Of a stretch of DNA of 32,257 nt, positions 25,184 to 32,257 are shown piece after piece. The translations under genes were made by a program, and so were the position numbers. Location of the stretch: NCBI GenBank assembly GCA_947461705.1, contig CANHMF010000013.1:1-32257 (forward strand). The letters are read 5' to 3'. This stretch comes from Synechococcaceae cyanobacterium (GTDB lineage: Bacteria > Cyanobacteriota > Cyanobacteriia > PCC-6307 > Cyanobiaceae). How positions within the stretch are numbered: the stretch's first letter is position 1; the number at the start of each line of letters is the position of its first letter. The notes under the pieces were generated by a model. The model did not search any database. It was not told where the DNA came from and worked only from the letters and a program-made list of their open reading frames with translations.

Positions 25184-26874
25184 TGCGACACCGCCGGCTG
25201 CTGATCGCCTGGGTCGTCGTGATGGCGGTTGTGGTGCTGTCACTGCTGCTCGACTGCAACCTGCTTTCCAACGAGGCCGACAAGCTGCCCCTGGCTCTGC
25301 GTCAGGTGTCACCCCAGTGGTTGCCTAAAGATTGGTACCTGGGGTGGCCCCAGTCGCACCAATGGTTGTTCCAGGCCATCGCCGGCTGGCCCCTGCGCTG
25401 GTTGGGCTTTCCCCTCGGTTCGCTGCTGGATCGCCTGTTGGGGTACAGCCTGTGGTCACTCGGTTTCGCCTCGGTGACGCGGCGGCTGGGACTCTGGCCG
25501 GTGAGTTCGGCGCTCGCGCTGGCCCTGTTTTTGCCTCGCCAGGGCCTGGTGGCGGGCGAGTGGATGGTGGGGGGCGCTGAATCCAAAACCTGGGCCTATG
25601 GCCTGCTGCTTCTGGCCTTCGCCCTTTGGAGCAGCGGCCGCCGTTTGAATCTGGCGGCGCTGCTGGCTGGCCTCGCCTGCTCCTTCCATGCCCTTGTTGG
25701 CCTCTACGGTGCGGCGGGCCTCTTGCTGCTCGAGCTGCTGCGACGCGGCCGCCAGCCTTCATCCCACTGGCTTCCAGCCACTCGGCTGCTCCTTCCCTTT
25801 GCCGTGGGGAGCTTTGCTCTGCTGCAGCCGCTGGTGCAGCAGCTTCACTGGGACCAACCCTCTGCGGGGGGCCTGCAGACCGGTGTGCCGGCGGTGTCGT
25901 GGATCTACGTCTATCTGCGCCTCCCCCACCACCTGTCCCCCCTCGGCTGGCCCTCCGCCCACTGGGCGGCCGCCCAGGGTCCGCTTCTTGTCCTGCTGCT
26001 CACGACGGGGCTGTGGAGCTGGATCCGCCGCTGTCGGCAGGACTGGCTGGAGCGTGCTGGCCTTCAGCCTGCGGTGATGGCGGCCTTTGGTGGCTGGGCT
26101 GCGGTGGCGGTGGCCCTGTTTGCCCTCGGGTTGCTGGCGGCACCGTTCGATCTCCAGGGCCGCTGGCTGCGCTTCTATCCCTTCCGCCTGGCCGACAGCC
26201 TGCTGCCGCTCCTCCTGGCCCTGTTGCTTGCGGCCCTGGCCCAGGTGCTGTTGGCCCGCTGCAAGCGGGGGCGGTGGGTTGCTGGCGGGCTTGCGGTTCT
26301 CCTGCTCAGTCAGGCTCCGGCTGTGCGGTCCGGTGCTGTGTGGCGTCCCGCCGAGGCCTTTGCCGCTCCTGCCCAGCGCCAGGCCCTCAACAGCGCCATC
26401 TTGCGGCTCACACCATCCGCAAGCGTTGTGCTCACTCCACCCCAGGGTTTTCAGGATCTGCCGTGGCGGCTGCAACGGTCACCGGTGGTGCAGTTCAAGC
26501 TGTTTCCCAGTCAGAGCGAGGCCATCGTCCAGTGGTACCGGCGCCTGACTGTTGTGTCGGGGGCTCCTCCCGAGCGGAACGGTGCGTTGGGGTTTGCGGC
26601 CGCGGCCAGCCTGCTCGAGGGCTATGGGCGCCTTACCCCCGCCCAGCTGAAGGGGCTGGCAGAGGGTTACGGCGCTGCCGCGGTGGTGACCACGGCTCAG
26701 CAGAGCGGTCCACTGGGCTGGCAGCGGACGTTTCTCGATAAGCGCTGGGCCCTGTGGCTGCCGGAGGTGGTGGGCGCATCCAGCGACGACCCTGCGGCTG
26801 CGATGCTGATGACTCCTGGCACGATTGGACCGAATGGCGCCCCTGCCCGCCCCAGAGCCCGCGCGCCACATTGA
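25183..26874 (+). CDS. Large multi-pass membrane protein of unknown function
   Basis: This 563-residue integral membrane protein has about ten to eleven hydrophobic segments, the first at residues 6-24. A soluble loop after helix 1 contains NEADKLPLALRQVSPQWLPK then DWYLGWPQSHQWLF. I recall this layout from a widespread uncharacterised cyanobacterial membrane family (a DUF6798-like assignment is possible but unverified). The last 170 residues are soluble. The first-loop acidic residues and multi-helix plan resemble GT-C glycosyltransferases, but that is inference. The ATG overlaps the folK stop, and the 3' end overlaps the NUDIX gene by 41 bp. It therefore sits in a tightly packed folK-membrane protein-NUDIX-phr run, with no functional link obvious from sequence. 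Confidence 0.8.
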   Translation: MRHRRLLIAWVVVMAVVVLSLLLDCNLLSNEADKLPLALRQVSPQWLPKDWYLGWPQSHQWLFQAIAGWPLRWLGFPLGSLLDRLLGYSLWSLGFASVTRRLGLWPVSSALALALFLPRQGLVAGEWMVGGAESKTWAYGLLLLAFALWSSGRRLNLAALLAGLACSFHALVGLYGAAGLLLLELLRRGRQPSSHWLPATRLLLPFAVGSFALLQPLVQQLHWDQPSAGGLQTGVPAVSWIYVYLRLPHHLSPLGWPSAHWAAAQGPLLVLLLTTGLWSWIRRCRQDWLERAGLQPAVMAAFGGWAAVAVALFALGLLAAPFDLQGRWLRFYPFRLADSLLPLLLALLLAALAQVLLARCKRGRWVAGGLAVLLLSQAPAVRSGAVWRPAEAFAAPAQRQALNSAILRLTPSASVVLTPPQGFQDLPWRLQRSPVVQFKLFPSQSEAIVQWYRRLTVVSGAPPERNGALGFAAAASLLEGYGRLTPAQLKGLAEGYGAAAVVTTAQQSGPLGWQRTFLDKRWALWLPEVVGASSDDPAAAMLMTPGTIGPNGAPARPRARAPH

Positions 26875-27394
26875 AACCACCGCCGCCTTCGATGTGCGCA
26901 AGCTGCGCTTCGAGGTGAATCGGGTGGAGCTGCCCATGGGGGTGGAGGGCACGTTCGGGATGATCAAGCACCCCGGTGCCTCGCTGGCGGTGCCACTGCT
27001 GGACGACGGCCGCGTGGTGGTGTTGCGCCAATACCGCTTTGCGGTAGCCGCCCGCTTGCTGGAGTTCCCCGCCGGCACCCTGGATGAGGGTGAAGACCCC
27101 CTCAGCACGATGCAGCGAGAGCTGCAGGAGGAGGCCGGCTACAGCGCCAGCCGCTGGGATCCGCTGGGGGCGATGTTGCCCTGTCCTGGCTACTCCGATG
27201 AGGTGATCCACCTGTTTCTGGCCCGCGACTTGGTGGAGCTGAGTGAGCGGCCGCCCGGCGACGACGACGAGGATCTGGAGGTGCTGCTGATGCAACCGGC
27301 TGAACTCGATGCGGTTCTGGCCAGCGGTGATGAGCACCTCGATGGCAAGAGCGTCACGGCCTGGTTCCGGGCCAAACAGCTACTCGGCCTCTGA
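26834..27394 (+). CDS. NUDIX hydrolase, ADP-ribose pyrophosphatase-like
   Basis: This cytoplasmic NUDIX enzyme probably splits ADP-ribose or a similar nucleoside-diphosphate derivative. The Nudix box is complete: GTLDEGEDPLSTMQRELQEEAGY fits GX5EX7REUXEEXGU. VVVLRQYRFAVAARLLEFPAG just before it is typical of the ADP-ribose pyrophosphatase subfamily, as is PGYSDEVIHLFLARDL after it. The length is 186 residues from ATG 26834, which was chosen because conserved sequence begins soon after. It overlaps the upstream membrane-protein gene by 41 bp. A GAGGAG sequence at its stop serves as the ribosome-binding site for phr, so the two are probably co-translated. Confidence 0.9.
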   Translation: MAPLPAPEPARHIETTAAFDVRKLRFEVNRVELPMGVEGTFGMIKHPGASLAVPLLDDGRVVVLRQYRFAVAARLLEFPAGTLDEGEDPLSTMQRELQEEAGYSASRWDPLGAMLPCPGYSDEVIHLFLARDLVELSERPPGDDDEDLEVLLMQPAELDAVLASGDEHLDGKSVTAWFRAKQLLGL

Positions 27395-27405
27395 GGAGCA
27401 TCGCG

Positions 27406-28911
27406 ATGGCGTCTCCCCAGCGCTGGCTGTTCTGGCATCGCCGCGACCTGCGCCTGGCCGACAACCTCGGCTTGGCCGCGGCTGCCGCGGTCACCCCTGC
27501 GGTGACCGGGGTGTTTGTGCTCGACCCCAAGATCCTGGCGGCCAGCTCGATGGCGCCGGCGCGGGTGTGGTTCCTGCTGGAGAGCTTGCAGGAGTTGCAG
27601 CAGCGCTGGCGCCAGGCGGGTAGCCGCCTGCTGGTGCTCCAGGGCGACCCGCTCCAGCTGCTGCCGCGGCTGGCTGAAGCTATCGGCGCCGAGGTGGTGG
27701 CCTGGAACCGGGATGTGGAGCCCTACGGCCGCGAGCGCGATCGGCAGGTGGCCGCGGCGCTGCAGGCGGCGGGCCACAAGGTGCTGGTGGATTGGGATCA
27801 GCTGTTGATCGCCCCGGAGGCCCTGAAAACCGGTGCTGGTGATCCCTATCGGGTGTATGGGCCCTTCCTGCGCAACTGGCGCGGCCAGGTGGATCGCAAG
27901 GCCGCGGCGGGGGGCTTGAACCCCTTGCCCGCGCCGGAAGCCCTGGTGGATGTGAACCCGGAGGCGTTGCCGGAGCGCGGCCGCAACCTCTGGGCCCAGC
28001 TGCCGCTGCTGGCGGCCCTGCCGGAAGCGGCGGCGCTGGGCCAGGCCTTCAGCGGTGCTGCGCTGTGCCCCTGCAGGCCAGGAGAGGCAGCTGCCCTGGC
28101 GCAGCTGCGGGCCTTCTGCGATGGCGGGGCCGCCGGTGCGATCCCTCTGTATGGCTATGAGCCGGGGCGCAATATCCCTGCCGAGGCCGGCACCTCAGGG
28201 CTCAGCGCGGCGCTCAAGTTCGGCACCCTCAGCCCTCGGCAGGCCTGGGCCGCTGCCCAACAGGCCCGGGAGGTGGCGATGGCCCTCGGCGGTGCCGAGG
28301 AGGCCCTGGCCTCGATTGGCGTGTGGGAGCAGGAACTGGCCTGGCGCGAGTTCTACCAACAGGCTTTGTTCCATTTCCCGGAGCTGGCAGACGGCCCCTA
28401 TCGGCCCCAGTGGAAGCTGTTCCCCTGGGAGAACGATGCCGCTCGGTTTGAGGCCTGGTGTGAGGGGCTCACCGGCATGCCGATCATCGATGCCGCCATG
28501 CGTCAGCTCAACGAGAGCGGCTGGATGCACAACCGCTGCCGCATGATCGTGGCCTCCTACCTGGTGAAGGATCTGATCTGTGATTGGCGCTGGGGTGAAA
28601 CCGCCTTCATGCAGCGCCTGGTGGATGGTGATCTGGCGGCCAACAACGGCGGCTGGCAGTGGAGCGCCAGCAGCGGCATGGATCCCAAACCGCTGCGCAT
28701 CTTCAACCCGGCCACCCAGGCCAGCAAGTTCGATGCCGAGGGCCGCTACATCCGCCACTGGCTACCGGAACTGCGCCACGTGAACACGCGGGATCTGCTC
28801 AGTGGCGAGATTGCACCAATGGAACGCCGCGGCTACCCGGCGCCGCTGGTGAGCCACAAGCTGCAGCAGGCCAGGTTCAAGGCCCTCTACGCCGCGCTCC
28901 CCAAGCCCTGA
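27406..28911 (+). CDS. phr: Class I deoxyribodipyrimidine photolyase
   Basis: This is a light-driven DNA repair enzyme that splits cyclobutane pyrimidine dimers using FADH-. The N-terminal antenna-binding Rossmann domain starts WLFWHRRDLRLADNLGLAAA and includes VVAWNRDVEPYGRERD. The C-terminal FAD-binding domain has GTSGLSAALKFGTLSPR, WEQELAWREFYQQAL and GMPIIDAAMRQLNESGWMHN, followed by RCRMIVASYLVKDL. WQWSASSGMDPKPLRIFNP is the repair-photolyase ending, which supports repair rather than a signalling cryptochrome. At 501 residues it is a normal size. Cyanobacterial members commonly use a deazaflavin antenna, but that cannot be fixed here. GAGGAG lies 8 bp before the ATG. The stop is 1 bp from the convergent aminotransferase. 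Confidence 0.95.
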   Translation: MASPQRWLFWHRRDLRLADNLGLAAAAAVTPAVTGVFVLDPKILAASSMAPARVWFLLESLQELQQRWRQAGSRLLVLQGDPLQLLPRLAEAIGAEVVAWNRDVEPYGRERDRQVAAALQAAGHKVLVDWDQLLIAPEALKTGAGDPYRVYGPFLRNWRGQVDRKAAAGGLNPLPAPEALVDVNPEALPERGRNLWAQLPLLAALPEAAALGQAFSGAALCPCRPGEAAALAQLRAFCDGGAAGAIPLYGYEPGRNIPAEAGTSGLSAALKFGTLSPRQAWAAAQQAREVAMALGGAEEALASIGVWEQELAWREFYQQALFHFPELADGPYRPQWKLFPWENDAARFEAWCEGLTGMPIIDAAMRQLNESGWMHNRCRMIVASYLVKDLICDWRWGETAFMQRLVDGDLAANNGGWQWSASSGMDPKPLRIFNPATQASKFDAEGRYIRHWLPELRHVNTRDLLSGEIAPMERRGYPAPLVSHKLQQARFKALYAALPKP

Positions 28912-28912
28912 T

Positions 28913-30142
28913 TCAGGCGGCCACGGGGGTTGCGCTGGTGGTGGCGTTGGCGGGCACCTGGCCCCCGGCCAGCTCCAGCAGCACATCCATCACCCGCTGT
29001 TGCTGCTCACTGCTGATCTCCGGGAAGATCGGCAGGCTCAGCACCTCGGCACACAGGCGCTCGGTGATGGGCAGGGAGCCGGGGCCGTAGCCGAGCTGGG
29101 CATAGGCGGGCTGGCGGTGAATGGGAATCGGGTAGTAGATGATCGTGGTGACGCCACAATCCTGGAGTTGCTGCTTGAGCCAGTCGCGGCAGCAGGCCTC
29201 CGGTAGGGCGTAATCAGCGCTGTCGCTGGAGGGGCTGCAGCTGCCGCCGCAGGCGGCTGCATTGCCGCACTGGGGCACGCGCACCACAAATTGATTCCAG
29301 CTGTGGCCCTCGGGGCCCGCTTCCGGCAGATGGATGCTTGCCGCGTCCACGAGGCCTTGGCGGTAGGTGGCAGCAACGCTGCGGCGTCGGCTGATCCAGC
29401 CCTCGAGATGGGGGAGCTTGACGGTCAGCACGGCGGCCTGAATGGCATCGAGCCGGCTGTTGTAGCCGAGGGAGGTGTGCAGGTAGCGGCGAGGCATGCC
29501 ATGCACCGCCAGCTCCCGCATGGTCTTGGCCAGGGTGGCGTCGTGGCAGGTCACCGCGCCGCCATCGCCGGCTCCGCCGAGGTTCTTGGTGGGGAAGAAA
29601 CTGAAGCAGCCCACATCGCCCCAGCTGCCCACGGGGCGGCCCGCCCAGCTGGCGCCGCTGGCCTGGGCGCAATCCTCCACCACCTTGAGGTTGTGGCGTT
29701 GGGCGATGGCGCACACCCGCTGCATATCCACCGGGCGGCCGAACAAGTGCACCGGCAGCAGGGCCTTGGTGGCCGGGGTGATGGCGGCTTCCACCTGATC
29801 CAGATTGATCAGATAGGAGCTCTCTTCCACATCCACAAACACCGGGGTGGCGCCCACGGCGCTGATGGCCTCGGCAGTGGCAAAAAAACTGAAGGAGCAG
29901 GTGATCACTTCATCACCGGGGCCAATGCCCAGGCCCCGCAGCGCCAGGATCAAGGCATCGGTGCCGCTGTTGCAGCCGATGGCGTGGGGACTTTGCACCG
30001 AGGCCGCGAACGCATGTTCGAAGTCCGCAATCACGCTGCCGCCGATGTACTGGCCGCTGCGCAGCACCTGCAGCACGGCTGCATCCAGCTGCTCACCGAG
30101 GTGATGAAGCTGTTCGGTGAGGCTGAAGGGGGGCACCTGCAT
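28913..30142 (-). CDS. DegT/DnrJ/EryC1/StrS-type aminotransferase
   Basis: This PLP-dependent sugar aminotransferase family enzyme aminates a keto-sugar nucleotide, usually for surface glycans. Motifs are HAIGCNSGTDALILALRGLG, GDEVITCSFSFFATAEAI, ALLPVHLFGRP, VVEDCAQASGA and the PLP-lysine region CFSFFPTKNLGGAGDGG with Lys186. YNSRLDAIQAAVL and IIYYPIPIHRQPAY close the fold. The 409-residue length is slightly long because of a Cys-rich insertion at about 292-318. ATG 30142 was chosen; the track start is inside the upstream redoxin gene. It starts 10 bp after the redoxin stop, so the two form an operon. The substrate is unknown, and no dehydratase or keto-sugar enzyme lies next to it. Confidence 0.9.
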   Translation of the reverse strand: MQVPPFSLTEQLHHLGEQLDAAVLQVLRSGQYIGGSVIADFEHAFAASVQSPHAIGCNSGTDALILALRGLGIGPGDEVITCSFSFFATAEAISAVGATPVFVDVEESSYLINLDQVEAAITPATKALLPVHLFGRPVDMQRVCAIAQRHNLKVVEDCAQASGASWAGRPVGSWGDVGCFSFFPTKNLGGAGDGGAVTCHDATLAKTMRELAVHGMPRRYLHTSLGYNSRLDAIQAAVLTVKLPHLEGWISRRRSVAATYRQGLVDAASIHLPEAGPEGHSWNQFVVRVPQCGNAAACGGSCSPSSDSADYALPEACCRDWLKQQLQDCGVTTIIYYPIPIHRQPAYAQLGYGPGSLPITERLCAEVLSLPIFPEISSEQQQRVMDVLLELAGGQVPANATTSATPVAA

Positions 30143-30152
30143 GAAGGCAACC

Positions 30153-30713
30153 TTAAGCCTGCTGGTTGGGGTGCCACTTGATGTTGCAACCGATCGAGGG
30201 CCGTTGCTCCGGGTTGATCGGTACTCCCGCCAGCAGGGCCTGGATCGCAGAGCGCAGGTCGCGGCCATCGAGGGGCACGCTGTTGCCGGGACGGCTGCCA
30301 TCCAGCTGGCCCCGATACACCAGGTGGTGGCTGGCATCGAACAGGTACAGGTCTGGCGTGCAGGCGGCGTATAGGGCGTGCGCCACGCTCTGATCGGCAT
30401 CCCAGAGGTAGGGAAACTGCCAGCCGTTGCGCCGGGCCTGGTCGCGCAGGCCTTCCGGCCCGTCCTGGGGATGGGTGGTGGTGCTGTTGCTGGAGAGGGC
30501 CACGATCTGCACCTGCTGGCTGAAGTCGTGCTGGAGCCGGCTCAGTTCCGGTTCGATGTGGATCACAAACGGGCAGTGGGCGCAGAGCACCAGTACCAGC
30601 ACTGGACGGGCCTCCAGCTGGCGCGTGCTGAAGCGCCCCCCCTGCACCGCCTCCAGCGCAAAGGCCGGCAGGGGCGTGCCCAGGGGCAACATCGTGGACG
30701 GGGTGAGCACCAT
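30153..30713 (-). CDS. Redoxin / thioredoxin-fold protein (AhpC/TSA-like)
   Basis: This 186-residue thioredoxin-fold protein belongs to the AhpC/TSA-related redoxins. LVLVLCAHCPFVIHIEPELS carries a CxxC pair at the fold's active-site position, and VQIVALSSNS is the next strand. YAACTPDLYLFD supplies the cis-Pro region, and the C-terminus ends with RPSIGCNIKWHPN, a conserved Cys-containing tail of this subfamily. It probably acts as a cytoplasmic thiol oxidoreductase or peroxidase; the substrate is unknown. The start MVLTPSTMLPLGTP matches my recollection of homologous N-termini, favouring ATG 30713 over an internal ATG at 30692. It precedes the aminotransferase by 10 bp and shares its start-site CATG with the divergent neighbour. 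Confidence 0.86.
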   Translation of the reverse strand: MVLTPSTMLPLGTPLPAFALEAVQGGRFSTRQLEARPVLVLVLCAHCPFVIHIEPELSRLQHDFSQQVQIVALSSNSTTTHPQDGPEGLRDQARRNGWQFPYLWDADQSVAHALYAACTPDLYLFDASHHLVYRGQLDGSRPGNSVPLDGRDLRSAIQALLAGVPINPEQRPSIGCNIKWHPNQQA

Positions 30714-31323
30714 GGCTGTTCCGGCAGGGGATCTGGGGCAGGATGCGACGCAGATTTTCTGTTTGAGCTTTTTGGCCCGTTGTGTACTGGCCCGGCAGCC
30801 TGCGGCGCTCGTGGCGCTGTTGTTACCGCTGGCGCTCGTGGTGGCCTGTGTGCCCGCCCATCGCCGGGCCAGCTGGGCGATCTATCCCCTGCAGCGGCAT
30901 CAACCCCACGATGGCCTGGCGGTGGTGAGTGAACCCGATGGCTATGGCCTGCACCTCTGGCTGGACACCGACACCACCCAGGCCGGGGTTTGCCGTCCCC
31001 GCTGGCTGCCCAGTCCGGCCCGACTGTTCAACGGCAATGGCCGTGCTCCCTTCAGCTCCGGTTTGACATCCCGCCAGGAGTTCTTTGCGGCCGTGGCCCG
31101 TCAAGACGTGCGCCGGGCGCTGCGGCGGGAGCTGGAGGCCCTCTGCAAGGCCAGGGCGCCGCGGGCCCAGTGGCAGTGGCTGGAGCCACCCACCCGGCCC
31201 GAGCAGGTGAAGGTGGAGGTGTTCCCGCTCACGGAGGAGCAAGATCTGCTGCCCCCCGCCTCGGAGGTGCGTCAGCAGGAGGAGGCCCTGCTCCAGAGGG
31301 CGGGTTCGGCGCGGCGCCAGTAG
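30712..31323 (+). CDS. Hypothetical protein with one N-terminal membrane helix
   Basis: I do not recognise this protein. From ATG 30712 it has 203 residues, with a hydrophobic helix at about 31-46 (PAALVALLLPLALVVACVPA) that could be a signal anchor or an uncleaved signal peptide. A mixed hydrophilic domain follows, containing WLDTDTTQAGVCRPRWLPSP and a Gln/Glu-rich C-terminus. The ATG lies in a CATG also used by the divergent redoxin gene, so the true start may be later; TTG 30763 is in frame. The 3' end overlaps the convergent photolyase-like gene by 52 bp. Similar short secreted or membrane-anchored proteins are common in picocyanobacteria. The function is unknown. Confidence 0.6.
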   Translation: MAVPAGDLGQDATQIFCLSFLARCVLARQPAALVALLLPLALVVACVPAHRRASWAIYPLQRHQPHDGLAVVSEPDGYGLHLWLDTDTTQAGVCRPRWLPSPARLFNGNGRAPFSSGLTSRQEFFAAVARQDVRRALRRELEALCKARAPRAQWQWLEPPTRPEQVKVEVFPLTEEQDLLPPASEVRQQEEALLQRAGSARRQ

Positions 31324-32257
31324 CGGCTGAAGCGCCTCAGATCCACCGGGGCCTCCAGCGGCACGAACGGGGGGGTGGCCAGCACCTGCACCGGCAGCTC
31401 GGTGGCGATCTGGTCGCGGATGGCTGCGAAGCGGGGATCCACCGCGGCGCTGGTGACCACGCCATCGGCCCCGTGGCGCCGGGCAAAGGCCAGCACCTGG
31501 GCGGCCACATCGCCGCGGCGCAGCGTGAGCGGCAGCTCCAGCAGGCACTCGTAGAGAAACCCCAGCCGTTTGAGGCTGAGGCCCTGGGATTCCCCGTTGC
31601 CGCTGATCAGCGCGTCGTCGAACACGAACAGTGCCGGCCGATCCGGATGGGCCTGGAGCGCGGGGTTGGCGGGGCCCAGGGCTTCGCCATGCACCCACAC
31701 CACCGGGGCCTTCGGCACTGGGCTGGGGGCCGGCGGCTCCCCGGGCACCGGCGCGTCCGGCCCGGCGGGGGTGTGGGGCGCTTCCGGGAGTGCTTCGGTG
31801 AACAACTGGCTGGCCAGGGCCTCGTAGCTGGCGTCGAAGGGGCAGCGGCCCGCGGCGGCCGCCCCACAGGCCTGGCAGTGCACCCCGCCGCTGAAGCGCT
31901 CCAGGTTGGCGCGGTTGAAGATGTAGGGCTTGCTGCTGAAGCAGCTGGCCACCCACTGCCAGCTGAGGTTGTTGCTGGCGGGGTCGCCATCGAGCAGGTG
32001 CTGCAGGAACCAGCGGGCACCGGCCTGCCACTGCACCCGGCGCCAGTGCACCACATAGCTGGCCAGCCACATGCGCGCGTGGTTGTGCAGCCAGCCGGTG
32101 CTGCTGAGCTCGCTGCTGACGGCGTCGATGCAGGCCAGGCCCGTCTGGCCCTGGCGGATGTCCTCGGGGAGGGCGCTGGCGTAGCACTCAGGGGCGTGGC
32201 CGGTTTTGAGCGGTTCACGGTTGTGCCAGATGCCGTCGCCCAGTTGCTGCCAGAGCC
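31272..32257 (-). CDS. Photolyase/cryptochrome-like FAD-binding protein, 5' part outside the window
   Basis: The frame is open to the window edge (first full codon at 32255), so the track start at 32072 is internal. About 327 residues are visible. The first part is a photolyase-type FAD core: STGWLHNHARMWLASYVVHW, LLDGDPASNNLSWQWVASCF and SSKPYIFNRANLERFS. A Cys cluster follows (CQACGAAAAGRCPFDASYEA), then a Pro-rich linker. A C-terminal segment beginning APVVWVHGEALGPANPAL, with PALFVFDD and GADGVVTSAAVDPRFAAI, looks like the photolyase Rossmann antenna domain, which normally comes first. It could be a cryptochrome-like photoreceptor or a repair enzyme; repair activity cannot be judged. It converges with the upstream hypothetical gene, overlapping it by 52 bp. 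Confidence 0.8.
   Translation of the reverse strand, partial: LWQQLGDGIWHNREPLKTGHAPECYASALPEDIRQGQTGLACIDAVSSELSSTGWLHNHARMWLASYVVHWRRVQWQAGARWFLQHLLDGDPASNNLSWQWVASCFSSKPYIFNRANLERFSGGVHCQACGAAAAGRCPFDASYEALASQLFTEALPEAPHTPAGPDAPVPGEPPAPSPVPKAPVVWVHGEALGPANPALQAHPDRPALFVFDDALISGNGESQGLSLKRLGFLYECLLELPLTLRRGDVAAQVLAFARRHGADGVVTSAAVDPRFAAIRDQIATELPVQVLATPPFVPLEAPVDLRRFSRYWRRAEPALWSRASSC

Noticed and set aside
30823-32187. 454-residue minus-strand ORF at the right edge
   Set aside because: It is rich in Arg, Pro and Gly and out of frame with the conserved photolyase-type sequence on the same strand. It is a shadow.

Overview
The window looks like the chromosome of a GC-rich unicellular picocyanobacterium of the Synechococcus/Cyanobium group. 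The evidence is a photosystem II operon (psbE-psbF-psbL-psbJ) downstream of rubA and ycf48, the NDH-1 genes ndhC-ndhK-ndhJ, the Mg-chelatase subunit chlD, and protein sequences typical of that group. No rRNA, tRNA, CRISPR array, insertion sequence or phage gene was seen. Coding density is very high: the longest gap between genes is about 235 bp (17258-17492), and several small PSII genes lie below the length cutoff of the ORF track.

Region 1 (1-14940) is dominated by surface polysaccharide and nucleotide-sugar genes, with three housekeeping genes embedded. It opens with an unrecognised partial gene, translationally coupled to two tandem sulfotransferase-like paralogs. Then come a UvrD/PcrA helicase, a CCA-adding type tRNA nucleotidyltransferase and a family-2 glycosyltransferase. 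On the minus strand galE overlaps an O-antigen-ligase-like membrane protein. After hisS there is a plus-strand row ugd - uxs - UDP-glucuronate 4-epimerase. Together these genes could supply UDP-Gal, UDP-GlcA, UDP-Xyl and UDP-GalA. With the sulfotransferase-like pair and the ligase they suggest, by inference only, an acidic and possibly sulfated surface glycan.

Region 2 (14941-19228) is the photosynthesis core. rubA, ycf48 and psbEFLJ are on the minus strand and end in a clear intrinsic terminator. ndhCKJ is divergent on the plus strand. The rubA/ndhC divergent gap contains a long imperfect hairpin.

Region 3 (19236-27394) holds a membrane-anchored YvcK/CofD-like protein, an Mla-type lipid transport ATPase with its MCE-domain partner, chlD, folK, a large unrecognised multi-pass membrane protein and a NUDIX hydrolase. 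The folK, membrane-protein and NUDIX genes overlap end to end.

Region 4 (27406-32257) is a light/redox group: a class I DNA photolyase, a DegT-family aminotransferase with a cysteine-rich insertion, a redoxin, an unrecognised single-pass membrane protein, and a partial second photolyase/cryptochrome relative. In that last protein a Rossmann-like domain lies after the FAD-binding core, the reverse of the usual order. This is the most unusual protein in the window.
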